Below are positions 9,495 to 21,519 of a DNA stretch of 64,000 bases, piece by piece. A model generated the notes under the pieces. That model saw only the letters and a program-made list of their open reading frames with translations, was not told the origin of the DNA and searched no databases. This DNA is from Spiroplasma helicoides (GTDB taxonomy: Bacteria > Bacillota_I > Bacilli_A > Mycoplasmatales > Mycoplasmataceae), in the NCBI RefSeq assembly GCF_001715535.1, contig NZ_CP017015.1:558001-622000 (forward strand). The letters are read 5' to 3'. A program made the position numbers and the translations under genes. The first letter of the stretch is position 1. Every line of letters starts with the position of its first letter.

Positions 9495-11765
9495 ATGTCA
9501 ATATCTAGTAAAAGATTATTGTCTACACTTTCTGCAATGAGTGCAGTTGCTTTAACTGCGTCTAGTGTTGTAGCTTGTCGTGGATTTGATCTTAGTCAAA
9601 TAATTAGTAGAGAAAGAGCTACTAATGAATATGTATTAACTTATCAATATCCAGTTCAATCTTGAAACAGCTCATATACTTTTAAAGTTTATGATCATAG
9701 AGTTTTAGCAAATACAAATGCTACTCCACTTGGTGTAGATGAATATGGAAGAGTTTATGGCGATATTTTTGCACCTAATGATGATGTTAAATCTGAAACA
9801 GTAGGTAAAAAAATAGATGAACAAACTTGAAATTATAAAATTAGATCTAGTTTGCATTGATATTCATATGATGGAACTAAACTTGGAGATATAACAGAAA
9901 AAGATTTTCAAAGTGCAGCAGAATTTATTTTAAAAGCAAAAACAACACAATCACAATTATTTAACCTTTGAGTTAGTTTTATAGTTGGTGCTAAAGAAAT
10001 GTATACATATTTTAATTCTGATGCATCAAAGGGAAAATATAGCTGAGAAGATGGTTTGTCAGCTGTTCGAAAAGGTTTTAGTTATACAGGTAGTGATGGT
10101 AAAAAAGTGGAAGTTAAAGGAGTTAGTGAAGGTTTTGGTTTAGATACATCTAAATCAGGGGAAATAACATATCATTTAACAAAACCAGCTCCATACTTTG
10201 AATCATTATTATGTTATGCAGTATTTTCACCACTTTTTCTTAAAAATGGTGAAACTGTAGAGCAAGTTGGTAGAGTAGATGATTTTAAAAACGGAAGATA
10301 TTCAGGAGCATATTTACCAAAAAATGTTACTGGGGATGAAATGGTTTTACAAAAAAACGAAAACTATTGATTTAGTGACATGGTTAGCATAAAATCAATT
10401 AAATATGTAAACACTTCTGCAAATACTTCAACAAAAGATAGAGAATTTTTTGAATCTGGAAGTACTTCTGGATTTAGTCTTGCAAGTGATGATAATGTAG
10501 GATGAAGTAGATATGTAGGAAGTAATATTGATGAACCTAGTTTTGATTACATATATGATGTAACAACAAGTGATTCTTTATATACACGTACATTATTTTT
10601 CAACATGTATAATTCTGATATCGATGCTGGTGGAGATGAATCAGTAAGAGCGGCTAAAGCAAGTAAGTTGTTACAAAACAAACTAGCAAGAGCGTTTATT
10701 TCTACTGGTTTAGATAGAAGTGTTTTTGTTAAATTCTTTTCAGATAAGTTTGATGGTGGATCTAGTGTTTCTAAAATGCTTAGAAACGTTTATACAGCTC
10801 CAGGGGTAGCACAAGATAACTCTGGAAAAGATTATTCTTCATATGTAGAAGATTCTGTTAAAAATTTAGATTCTGTAAAAAAAAGTGGGGTTTCCCTTCA
10901 ATTAGCAGATGGTAATGATGCATTAAAAGATAATGTAAAAGTTTATACTGGAGAAGACCAAGCAAGTATTATTTCAAAGTTAAGAACTTATATGAAAGAT
11001 GAACATATCTTGGGTGATGGTGAATCTACTTTTGAAATTAGAACAATTCAAAACCCAGATGAAAACCATGGAGCTAACCCATTGATGAACCAAATGTTTG
11101 ACAGATTTAATGCAATTCCAGATAATCCAATTAAAATAGTTTCTATTTCAGGATCAACTAAAGAAGATTTTCAAGAAAAAGAAAACAAAGGACAATTTGA
11201 CTTTGATATAGCAGGATGAGGACCAGATTATGCTGACCCAGGTACATATTTGAACACTACAAGAATTAATGGTGATATGAATACATTTACTGGTTCAGCT
11301 AAAATAATGAATGTTTTATCAAGTGGTAGTGGACAAAAATATGATTCACTATTTGCAAAATCATCTGATGTTTCTAAAAATTATATGGATAGTTACAAAG
11401 TTTATGATGAAGCAGTTGGAAAAACAGATGTTGATGCATCAGGAAGTGAAAGATATAAACAATTTGCTGATGAAGAAGCTTCATATATTTATGAAAACTT
11501 TTTCATAATGCCTTTTTATAAAAGAGCAGCACCTAAAAATTATACTGTAAGTTATGTTTTACCATATACATCAAACTATGCTTGATCATATGGTATAGCA
11601 GGATATAAAGATTGATCAAAAATATTAAGTAACAAAATTGTTTCTAAACAAGAAGCAGAAACTCAAAAATTAAGAGTTGAAGAATATGCAAAACAAATAT
11701 CACAATCATCAACTCATAAAAAAGATGATGAAAATGATAGAAACTATATTTTATTTAAAAAATAA
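9495..11765 (+). CDS. oppA: OppA-type substrate-binding lipoprotein, copy 1 of 7
   Basis: The 756-residue protein begins with a lipoprotein signal (SKRLLSTLSA...ASSVVAC) whose lipobox Cys is residue 28, so it is anchored to the outer face of the membrane. The rest matches the family 5 solute-binding fold: the N-lobe segment LGVDEYGRVYGDIF, the WNYKIR..LHWYSYDG strand typical of OppA, and a C-terminal GWGPDYADPGTYLNT region lining the peptide site. It presents peptides to OppBCDF. It lies 51 bases after oppF with AAAAGGAG before ATG 9495, so it is the original copy of the operon. Like copies 2, 3 and 5 it keeps a 20-25-residue loop (FSYTGSDGKKVEVKGVSEG) before the FGL strand. Confidence 0.85.
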
Positions 11766-11785
11766 AAATTTACTAATCAAAAAAG

Positions 11786-11813
11786 TTGATTTAAAATATT
11801 TTTCATATATAAT
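11786..11813 (+). promoter_or_regulatory. Promoter of oppA copy 2
   Basis: TTGATT (11786-11791) and TATAAT (11808-11813) are 16 bases apart. A leader hairpin TGGAAAT/ATTTCCA (11819-11825 with 11844-11850) lies between this promoter and the gene. Confidence 0.5.
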
Positions 11814-11906
11814 CAAATTGGAAATAAATAGTTTATATTGTTGATTTCCACATTAAAAAATTTTTATGAGATGAATGAATAAAAAAATTAAGGAGAAAGA
11901 AAAAAA

Positions 11907-14210
11907 ATGGCAATAACAAGCAAAAGGTTACTGTCTGCATTGTCAGCTATAAGTGCTGTTGGTTTAACAGCATCAAGTGTAGTTGCATGTGGTACTTTTG
12001 ACCTTTCAAAAATTATTAATAGGGTAAGATCTGATGAAGAATACTTTACAACTTATCAATATCCAGTTGAGTCTTGAAACTCATCATATACATTTAAAGC
12101 AGAAGATCATAAAGTTCTTGCAAATACTAATGCAACCGCATTGGGTGTTGATGAATATGGAAGAGTTTATGGTGATATTTTTGCACCTAACCCAGACCTT
12201 TCAAAAAGTCAAGTTGGTGAATCTTCAGATGGAGGAAAAACTTGAAAATACTCTGTTAGAAAAAATATTAGCTGATATAAATCTGATGGAACTAAAGCAG
12301 GAGATATAAAAGCTAGTGATTTTGAAAAAGCAGCTGAGTATATTTTAAGAGCTAAAACAACAGGGTCACAATTAGTTAGTTTATGATCTAGCTTTATTGT
12401 TGGTGCAAGAGAAATTTATCTTTACTTAAGTAACTATAATAGTGTTCAAGGAAGTAAAGGTGATGGTTCATGAACAGATGCTAAAGCTGCAATTAAAAAG
12501 GGATTTAGTTATAAAACTGGTACTGGGTCTGATGAAAAAGTAGTAGAGGTTAAAGCGGTTGAAGCAGGTTTTGGTCTAATAATTGGTGATGACAATACTG
12601 TAACTTATAAATTAACAAAAGCTGCACCATACTTTGAATCATTACTATGTTATGCAGTGTTTTCACCGCTTTATGTTCCTGAGGGAGAAGTTAAAGATGT
12701 TGATAAAAGAGCTGACTTTACAAAAGGTTATTACTCAGGAGCATATTTACCAAAAATAAACGATGGAAACCAAATAGTTTTAGAAAAAAATGAAAATTAT
12801 TGATTTAAAGATATGGTTTCAATTAAAAAAATAACTTATGTAAATGCATCAGGAGGTACTTCTTCTAAGGGTAGAGAGTTATTTGAGTCAGGGGAAACAT
12901 CAGGTTTCTTAGTAAATAACGATGACTCACAAGGTTGAAACAGATATGTTGGTAGCGACATAGAAAAACCAGTGTTTGATTATGTGTATGACGCCCCAAC
13001 AAGTGATGCATTGGCTTCATTTGTACTATTTTTTAATATGTATCATTCTGATATTGATGGAGGAGAAGATACAAAAAAAGAAAGAGCTGTTAAAGCAAGT
13101 AAATTATTACAAAATCAATTAGCAAGACTTTTAATATCTACAGGTATTGATAGAAGTGTTTTTGTAAAATACTTTTCAGAAAAATTTGATGGTGGTTCAA
13201 CAACTTCAAAAATGCTAAGAAACGTTTATACAGCACCTGGTGTTGCAGCTGATGACACAGGTAAAGATTTTTCATCATATGTTGAAGATGCAGTTAAAGA
13301 ATTGGCCAATGTAAAAGCTAATGATGGATCTTCATCTATAAATTTATCTGATGGTCAAGACCCATTACTAGGTAAAGCAAAACTATATTCAGGTAAAGAA
13401 CAAAGTGCTTTAATGGAAGAATTAAGAACGTGAATGAAAGCACAAGGCATTTTGAGTGATTCACAAAGTTACTTTGAATTACATTTGTTACAAAACCCAG
13501 ATCAAAACCAATCATTAAACCCAAAAATTAATCAAATGTTTGAAAGATTTAATCAAATTCAAAACAACCCAATTCACTTAGTTGCAGTAGACGCTGCATC
13601 AAAAGAAGACTATCAAGCAAAAACAAATAAAGGTGAATTTGATTTAGATATATCAGGGTGAAGTCCAGATTATGCAGACCCAGGAACTTTCTTAAATACT
13701 CTTAGAGTTGAAGGAGATATGAACACATACACTGGTTCAGCAAAAATTATGGAAGTGTTAAATGATAAAGGTAATAAAAATTACAGTGCATTACATACAG
13801 ATGTATCAGATGATTTTGTTAAAGATTATCAAGAATTTGATAAAAATGTTGCTAAAACAGACTCAACAACAACTGATAATAAAGTAGAAAGATTTAAAGA
13901 ATTTGCACAACAAGAAGCAAGTTACATGTATAAAGATTTCTTTATGATGCCTTTCTATATTAGATCTGCACCAAAAAACTACTCAGTTAGTTATGTTGTA
14001 CCATATAGCACAAACTATGCTTGATCATATGGTATTGCAGGTTTCAAAGATTGATCAAAACAATTGAGTTCACATATTGTTTCTACTGTAGAAGCAGAAG
14101 CTCAAAAACAAAGAGTAAAAGATTATGTTGCTTCATTTAAAAATGATTCAAACATGAAAAAAGATGATGTAAATGAAAGAAACCATATTTTATTTGCACC
14201 ACAAAAATAA
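11907..14210 (+). CDS. OppA-type substrate-binding lipoprotein, copy 2 of 7
   Basis: The 767-residue lipoprotein is the longest of the array. Lipobox Cys is residue 28 (SSVVAC). It is closest to copy 1: both have FDLS after the Cys, APN/APNP after GDIF, and the WGPDYADPG or WSPDYADPG segment. It differs in the loop region (YKTGTGSDEKVVEVKAVEAG) and in a serine/glycine-rich insertion near the middle (NDGSSSINLSDGQDP). It has its own promoter and leader hairpin and ends in a strong terminator, so it can be regulated apart from oppB-oppF-copy 1. Sequence variation in the binding-lobe loops suggests a different peptide range. The frame is intact with TGA as Trp. Confidence 0.83.
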
Positions 14211-14226
14211 CTCATAAAAATCTTAT

Positions 14227-14264
14227 TAAATACTATTTACAATTTGTAGATAGTATTTTTTTTT
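14227..14264 (+). terminator. Terminator after oppA copy 2
   Basis: AATACTAT (from 14229) and ATAGTATT (to 14257) form the stem, followed by a run of nine or more T. Confidence 0.8.
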
Positions 14265-14421
14265 CATTTTGTACAAAGAAAAAATATTTCACACACTATA
14301 AGATAATATAAAATTGTTGCAAAATGATATTATATTTTTTAAAGAAATTCAAATTGTAACAATTTTGAAAATAATTTTAAAAAATACGGAAAAAAAATAG
14401 AACAATATAGGAGAAAACAAA

Positions 14422-16713
14422 ATGGCAATTACAAGTAAAAAATTATTAACTACATTAGCTGCAGTTGCTGGAATGACATTAACTGCATCAAGCGTAGTGG
14501 CATGTGGTTTTAGTTTACAAAAAATTATTAATAGAGAAAAGTCATCAGATGAACTAATAAAAACATTTGGTGGAACTATAACATCATGAAATACAGCTCA
14601 GACTTATATGTCAAATGATCATAAAGTATTGGCAAATACAAATGCATCATTACTTGGTGTTGATGAATATGGAAGAGTTTATGGTGATATTTTTGAATCA
14701 AATAGTGATACAAATAATCCTTCAAAATACGTTGGAAAACCAAATAAAGAATTTACAGAATGAACATATAAAATAAGAGATAATATAAATTGATATAAAT
14801 GAGATGGTAGTGAAGAGGCTAAAATTACTACTGATGATTTTATAACAGCTGTTGACTATATAATGCGAAGCTCAACTAATACTTCTCAAGTTACTGGTTT
14901 TTGAAATAGTTTTATTAGAGGAGCAAAAGAGTTAAATTTATATTTAACTAAAAATCCTAAAAAAACTATAAAAGAGGCTTTTGCAGCGATTGAAAATGAT
15001 TGAGATTACCCTGGAACTGATGGTAAACCAATAACTGTTCAAGGTGTTAAAGATGGTTTTGGAATGACAGTTGATAAAGATACACGTACTGTAAAGTATT
15101 CTCTTATTAAAAGTGCAGAGTATTTTGAGACTTTATTATGTCATCTATCATATGCTCCAATTCACTTAGATAATGGTAAAAAAGCTAAGGACATAAGTGC
15201 AGACATATCTTATAAAGATGTTTATTATTCAGGAGCATATTTACCAAAATCATTTGATTCAACTGAAATTGACTTAGTTAAAAATGAAAATTATTGATTT
15301 AAAGATATGGTTACAATTAAATCTATCAAATACTTACAAGCTAATGGAGCAACTAAAGCAAGAGAATTATTTGAAGCTGGAGATTCATCAGGTTTTCAAA
15401 TAAATAGTGCTGATAATTTTGGTTGAGAAAGATATATAGGTGATGATGTATATAATCCAACATTTGATCACTTATATGATACACCTGTAAGAAATTCATT
15501 AGCATCATCATTTTTCTTCTTTAATCCATATAATGGCAATATTGATCCTGATAACCCAATGGGTACTGAAAAAAGTAGAAGATCTGTTAAAGCAAGTAAA
15601 CTTTTACAAAATAAACTAGTAAAAGGATTTATAGCTACAAGTATTCAAAGAAGCGCATTAGTTAAATACTATTCTGAAAAATTTGATGGTGATTCAAATG
15701 TTTCAAAAATGTTAAGAAATATTTATACACCAGCAAATTTTGCTTATGATGAAAACAACAAAGACTACATTGATTATATTAAAGAAGCATTTGTTAATGT
15801 AAATCCAGATAAAAAAGAAGAGTTATCTAAAATAGATTTATCTGATGGAGTGGATGTTCTTGGTAATAATTCAGAGCTATTTTTTAATAAAACAACTGAG
15901 CAAATTATTAAAGAGATAACTGATTTTATGCTAGATGAAGGAATCATTAGTAGCCGTGATGAAAAGTTTGAAATTGACACAATTCAATCACCTTCAAATG
16001 ATGCAGCTTTAAATGCAGCAAGAAATAATATGTTTGAAAGATTTAATGAAATACCTGGTAATCCAATTAAATTGGGCGCTGAAAAAGTGAATAGTGGAAC
16101 AGAGGCATATGCTAAATCTTGAAAAGGAGACATTGATTTTGGTTGAACTGATTGAACCCCTGATTATCAAGATCCTGGATGTTATTTATACAGTTTAACA
16201 GTTGATGGGGATATGAAAACTATTACTGGAACAAGTAGAGCATTTGATGAAAAAGTAAATGATGATGGTACAAAAACGTATTCAATCAAAAATGCCGCAA
16301 AAACCAAGTCAAGTGTTTCAGAAGATTTTGCTGATGCCTATACAACATTTAATAATGAGATTATCAAAGCAGATGTTGCAAAATTACCAAATAGTCAAAG
16401 ATTTAAAGAATTTGCAAAGCAAGAAGTAGATTATATGTATAAAAACTTTATAATCTTCCCATTCTTTATTGATTCATCACCTGTTAACTATAGCGTTTCT
16501 CAAGAAATACCTTATACAAATAATTATGCATTTGCATATGGAACAGCTTCATACAAAGATTTTACAAAAATGCTAAAAAATAAAATTGTTTCAAGAGATG
16601 AAGCAAATGCTCAAAAACAAAGAGTTCAAGATTATGCTAATTCTTTAACTTTTGAAAATAATTATAAAAAAGATGATCAAAACGATAGAAACTATATCTT
16701 ATATAAAAAATAA
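14422..16713 (+). CDS. OppA-type substrate-binding lipoprotein, copy 3 of 7 (most divergent)
   Basis: The 763-residue lipoprotein has Cys 28 in SSVVAC and the shared LGVDEYGRVYGDIF segment. It is the most divergent copy: the usual WxPDYADPxTxLNT motif is WTPDYQDPGCYLYS, and RSVFVK is replaced by RSALVK. The VYTAPGV segment becomes IYTPANF, and it lacks the YAWSYG form of the C-lobe. These changes lie in regions that line the ligand cleft in family 5 binding proteins, so its ligand may differ. It stands alone: terminators flank it at 14227-14264 and 16723-16750, and AGGAG precedes ATG 14422. The possible promoter lies in the AT-rich 14270-14400 interval, without a clear consensus. Confidence 0.82.
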
Positions 16714-16722
16714 TAATTTATG

Positions 16723-16750
16723 AAAAACATTCTTAAAGAATGTTTTTTTT
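16723..16750 (+). terminator. Terminator after oppA copy 3
   Basis: AAAAACATTC (16723-16732), a 5-nt loop, and GAATGTTTTT (16738-16747) are followed by more T. Confidence 0.85.
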
Positions 16751-16773
16751 ATTTAGTTTTATCTAATAGTTTA

Positions 16774-16802
16774 TTGTAAATTTATTGTCTTCTATATATA
16801 CT
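16774..16802 (+). promoter_or_regulatory. Promoter of oppA copy 4
   Basis: TTGTAA (16774-16779) and TATACT (16797-16802) are separated by exactly 17 bases, 56 bases before the start codon. Confidence 0.55.
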
Positions 16803-16857
16803 AAATAAGGGAAAAATTTTTGCAATCCAAACGTTTTTTAGAAAAGAGGAATAAAAA

Positions 16858-19041
16858 ATGAAAATTACAAGTAAAAAATTGCTATCAACACTATCGGCAT
16901 TTGCTGGAGTAGGATTAGCAAGTTCAAGTGTTGTGGCTTGTGGATTCAATATTCAAAAAATTATTGATAGAGAAGCAGCAACTGATACATACATTAAAAC
17001 TTTTTCTTATGCAATGACTTCATGAAATACTGCATATACAATGCAAGCTGAAGATCACAAGGTTTTAGCTAACACAAACGCAACTCCATTAGGAGTAGAT
17101 GAATATGGAAGAGTTTATGGAGATATATTTGAATCAGGGGATATAAAAGAACAATACATAGGTAAACCACAAGATGATTACAAAACATGAACATATAAAA
17201 TAAGAGATAATGCACATTGATATAAATATGATGGAACAGATGCTGGAAAAATAAAAGCAAGTGATTTTGAAAAAGCAGCAGAATTTATTATGAGAGCATC
17301 TCAAACTGGATCACAAGTTGCCAATTTATGAAAAGGATTTATTGTTGGCGCTCAAGAAGTGAGTGAATATTTATCAAAAAATCCAACAGCAAGCTGAAGT
17401 GAGGCTAAATCAAAAGCTGGAACAAGTGGTTTTGGACTAACTGTTAATGATGATAATGGAACAGTTACATATAAATTAAAAAAATCAGCACCTTATTTTG
17501 AATCATTATTATGTTATGCTGTGTTTTCACCAATGCATTCAGAAAGTGAAAATGTAGCAGATGTAGGTCAAATTAGTGATTTTACAAAAGGTTATTATTC
17601 AGGAGCTTATTTACCAACTAAGGTTGACTCACAAACAGAGATGGTTTTAGAAAAAAATCAAAATTATTGATTTAAAGATTTAGTAACAATTAATAAAATT
17701 AAATATTTAAATGCTGCTAAAGGAACTACTTCATTAGGAAGAACTTTATTTGAAGCAGGAGATACTTCAGAATTTAAAATAAGTAGTTCAGATAATCAAG
17801 GATGAGAAAGATACATTGGTTCTGATATTGATAATCCAACTTTTAACTATTTATATGATGCACCATCAGCAGATAGTGTATCAACATATGTTTTATATAT
17901 GAATACATATAATAGTTTAATTGATGATAATAATCAAAATAAAATTAAAGCAAGTAAACTTTTACAAAATAAATTGGCTAGAGCTTTAATAGCAACTGGA
18001 ATTGATAGAAGTGTTTTTGTTAAACTTTATTCTGAAAAATTTGATGGTGATTCTGATAAATCAAAAATGTTAAGAAATGTGTATACAGCACCGGGAGTTG
18101 CTTCATTTGAAAATGAAGATTATTCAAAAACTGTTGAAAAGGCAGTTAATAAAATAGCTGGAAAAACAGATCTTAGTTTATCAGATGGTTCAGATCCTTT
18201 AAAAGACAATGTTAAACTTTACACTAAAAAGGATTTAGATTCATTAATTAAAGAATTAAGAAAATATATGAAAAATGAAGGTATTATTGATAATGAACAA
18301 GATACTTTTACAATAAATTATCTACAAAATCCAGATCATGTAGCAAGTCTTAATCCAAAATTAAACATAATGTTTGAGAGATTTAATGCTATTCCAAATA
18401 ATCCAATTAAAATAGAATCAATTGCAGCAACTTCTTCAGATGAATATATAGCTAGTGCTCAAAAAGGTAACTACGACCTATATATTGGTGGTTGAGGGCC
18501 TGATTACGCTGACCCAGCCACATATTTAAATACAATTGCTATCAATGGTGATTTAAGCACATATACAGGTGTCTCAAGATTACTTACAAAAAATAGCTCA
18601 GGAAGTTATGATGCGAAAGTAAAAACTACATCTGCTGATGGAACTGCTGATTACATTAAACAATATACTTCATTTGATGAAGCAATTACAAAAATAGATA
18701 ATGAAGAAACTTCAGATATTAAAAAAAGATATGCTGATTTTGCAGAGCAAGAAGCAAATTATCTATACAAAGATTTCTTTATGATACCATTCTATACAAT
18801 GTCAGCACCAAAAAACTACTCAATAAGTTATGTTTTACCATATACTACAAATTACTCATTTACATATGGTATAGCTGCATATAAAGATTGAAGCAAAATT
18901 ATGCAAAATAGAATCGTTAGTCTAGATCAAGCTAACGAACAAAAACAAAGAGTAGAAAATTATAAAGAAGAAATTAAAAACGATGCAAATAAGAAAAAAA
19001 ATGACATGACTGATAGAAATCACATATTATTTGATAAATAA
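16858..19041 (+). CDS. OppA-type substrate-binding lipoprotein, copy 4 of 7
   Basis: The 727-residue lipoprotein is the shortest copy. Lipobox Cys is residue 28. It lacks the 20-25-residue loop that copies 1, 2, 3 and 5 have before the FGL strand: here SWSEAKSKAGTSGFGL passes straight into the core. Otherwise it keeps LGVDEYGRVYGDIF, RSVFVKLYSEKFDGD and the GWGPDYADPATYLNT cleft segment. It forms a single-gene unit between the promoter at 16774-16802 and the terminator at 19057-19083. AAGAGGA precedes ATG 16858. By its C-terminal segments it sits between the copy 1/2 type and the copy 5/6/7 type. Confidence 0.83.
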
Positions 19042-19056
19042 AATTATTATTTTTTT

Positions 19057-19083
19057 AAAAAAGGTTAAATATAACCTTTTTTT
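19057..19083 (+). terminator. Terminator after oppA copy 4
   Basis: AAAAAAGGTT (from 19057), a 4-nt loop, and AACCTTTTTTT form the hairpin and T-tract. Confidence 0.8.
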
Positions 19084-19099
19084 ATTTTAAAAATATAAA

Positions 19100-19128
19100 T
19101 TGAAATTTATGTTATAAGTGTCTATAAT
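19100..19128 (+). promoter_or_regulatory. Promoter of the oppA copy 5-6-7 operon
   Basis: TTGAAA (19100-19105) and a perfect TATAAT (19123-19128) are 17 bases apart. The leader then contains GAATGAATGA (19141-19150) and an AT-only palindromic stretch near 19155-19182. Confidence 0.65.
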
Positions 19129-19205
19129 AACTATATGTGTGAATGAATGAGTAAATATTATTAATAATTAATATTATTAATTAGAATAGTCGGAGGACCT
19201 ATAAA

Positions 19206-21482
19206 ATGTCTAGTAAAAACAAGAAAATACTATCATCTTTGATAGGTTTTTCAAGTATTCCATTATTATCTGCAAGTGTGATGAGTTGTGGATTTAATAT
19301 TCAAAAAGTTATAGATAGAGAGATGCCAGACGATACTTTTATATCTTCTTTTCAATATGCACCTAACTCTTGAACAACAGCCTATACATTTCAACCGATA
19401 AATCATAAAATTCTTTCTAACACAAATGCGACTTTATTAAATGTTGATGAATATGGTCGTTTATATGGAGATATTGTTGAATCTAATCCTGATTTAAGTC
19501 AATCTATGGTTGGTGATCTTGAAGGGCAAAGTGGGTTTAAACATTTTGCTTATACAATCAGAAAAAATGCAACATGATGTAAGTGGGATGGAAGTGGACA
19601 AATTCCAATTACAGCAGATGATTTTGATACTACAGCTGAATTTGTCATGCGGTCAAGTGTTACACAATCACAACTAACAACTATATGAAATAGTTTTATT
19701 AGAGGTGCTGAAGAACTTAATACATACTTAAAATTTAACCCAACTTCTAAATGAGAAGATGCTAAGGAAAAGATAAAAAATGATTGAAGTTATATAGCAT
19801 ATGATGGTAGCCAAAAAACTGTTAAAGGAGTAAAAGAAGGTTTTGGACTAAGTTTTGATAAAGCAAAACGGAAGGTAATTTATGATTTATCAAAAGCGGC
19901 CCCTTATTTTGAATCGCTTTTATGCTATGCAGTTTTTTCTCCAATACACTTAGATAGTAGAGAAAACATGGCTAACGTAACTGATTATAAAGAATCATAT
20001 TATTCTGGGGCTTTTTTACCAAATCAAATTAATTTTCAAGATGTTATTATATTGAAAAAAAATCCAAACTATTGATTCAAAGATTTAGTTTCAATAAATA
20101 CTATAAAATACTTATACACAACAGCAAACGCAACTCCCTCAACAGAAAGAGAATTGTTTGAGGCTGGAAACTCATCAGGTTTTTTAATTAACAACGGAGA
20201 TGACCAAGGGTGATATCGATATGTTGGAAAAAACATTGATAAGCCGGTTTTTGATTATGTATATGATGCACCAACAGTTGATCAAGTTGCAACTTCATCA
20301 TTGTATATCAATACTTATAATACTTACATTGATAAAGGAACTAATAGTCAAAGAGAAAGAGCTATTAAAGCAAGTAAGTTACTACAAAACAAACTTGTGA
20401 GAGCATGAATTTCAACTAAACTGGACAGAAGTGTTTTTATAAAATACTATTCAGAAAAGTTTGATGGTGGAAATAACATTTCTAAAATGATTAGAAACGT
20501 TTATACAGCACCAGGTGTTGGAATTGACAATAATGGTAAAGATTATTATCGGTATGTTGAAGATGAAGTTAAAAAAATGGTGCCAAGCAACCAAGCAAGC
20601 GAAATACAATTATCTGATGGAAATGATATGTACCGAGATAAAACACAATTATTTACAGGTTCAAATGACCAAGAAATAATGAGTCTAATAAAGCAATTTA
20701 TGATAAGTGAAGATATTATAAAAAAAGATGGAGATAAATTTTCTTTAGAAGTTTTATTAAATCCTGAAGATTTGGGAACTGTCAATCCCAGAGCTATGAT
20801 GATGTATGGACGATTTAATGAAATTGAAGGTAATCCTATTGAAATAAATGTTATGGAAAATGTTACAACTGCAGATGATTATATGACAAAATCTACAGAA
20901 GGTAATTTTGATTTATTTAATGGAATATGATGACCAGATTATGCTGACCCAGCAACTTTTTTAAATACTCTAATAATCAATGGTGATGATAGTGCGAAAA
21001 CTGGGACGCAAAGAATTTTTGATTATGATCCAATTAATAATAAATATAATGTGAAATCATTAGTTCATACCAAAACAAGTATTTCTGAAGAATATGCTAA
21101 TACTTATCAATCTTTTAATGATAATGTTATTGATATTGATCATAACCAAGATGATTTAGAAAAACGATATCAATTATTTGCACAACAAGAGGCTAAATAC
21201 CTTTATAAGGATTTTTTAGTTATGCCTTTTTACATTAAAGCAGCACCAAAAAACTATTCAGTTAGTTATGTGATTCCATATACTACAAATTATGCTTTGA
21301 GTTATGGTAATGCAGCAAGAAAAGATGTTACTAAAATTTTGAGTAAAAAAATAGTTTCATTTGAAGAAGCAAACAGACAAAAAGAAAGAGTAGAAAATTA
21401 TAAAACAGAAATTAGTAATGATAAAAAAACACAAAAAAAATTAGATAAAAACGATAGAAATCATATATTATTTGAAAATTAA
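19206..21482 (+). CDS. OppA-type substrate-binding lipoprotein, copy 5 of 7
   Basis: The 758-residue lipoprotein has a diverged signal (IPLLSASVMSC) but again places the lipobox Cys at residue 28. It keeps the long loop before the FGL strand (NDWSYIAYDGSQKTVKG), unlike its operon partners. It shares with copies 6 and 7 the segment WWPDYADPxTFLNT and the VTTADDY or similar motif, marking a distinct subgroup. RLYGDIV replaces RVYGDIF. It leads a three-gene operon from the promoter at 19100-19128, with a strong CGGAGGA site before ATG 19206. A few Trp codons are TGG here (for example near 19585), unusual among its neighbours. Confidence 0.82.
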
Positions 21483-21519
21483 TTATTAAGATAAATAATT
21501 AAATGAAAGGAAAAAGAAA

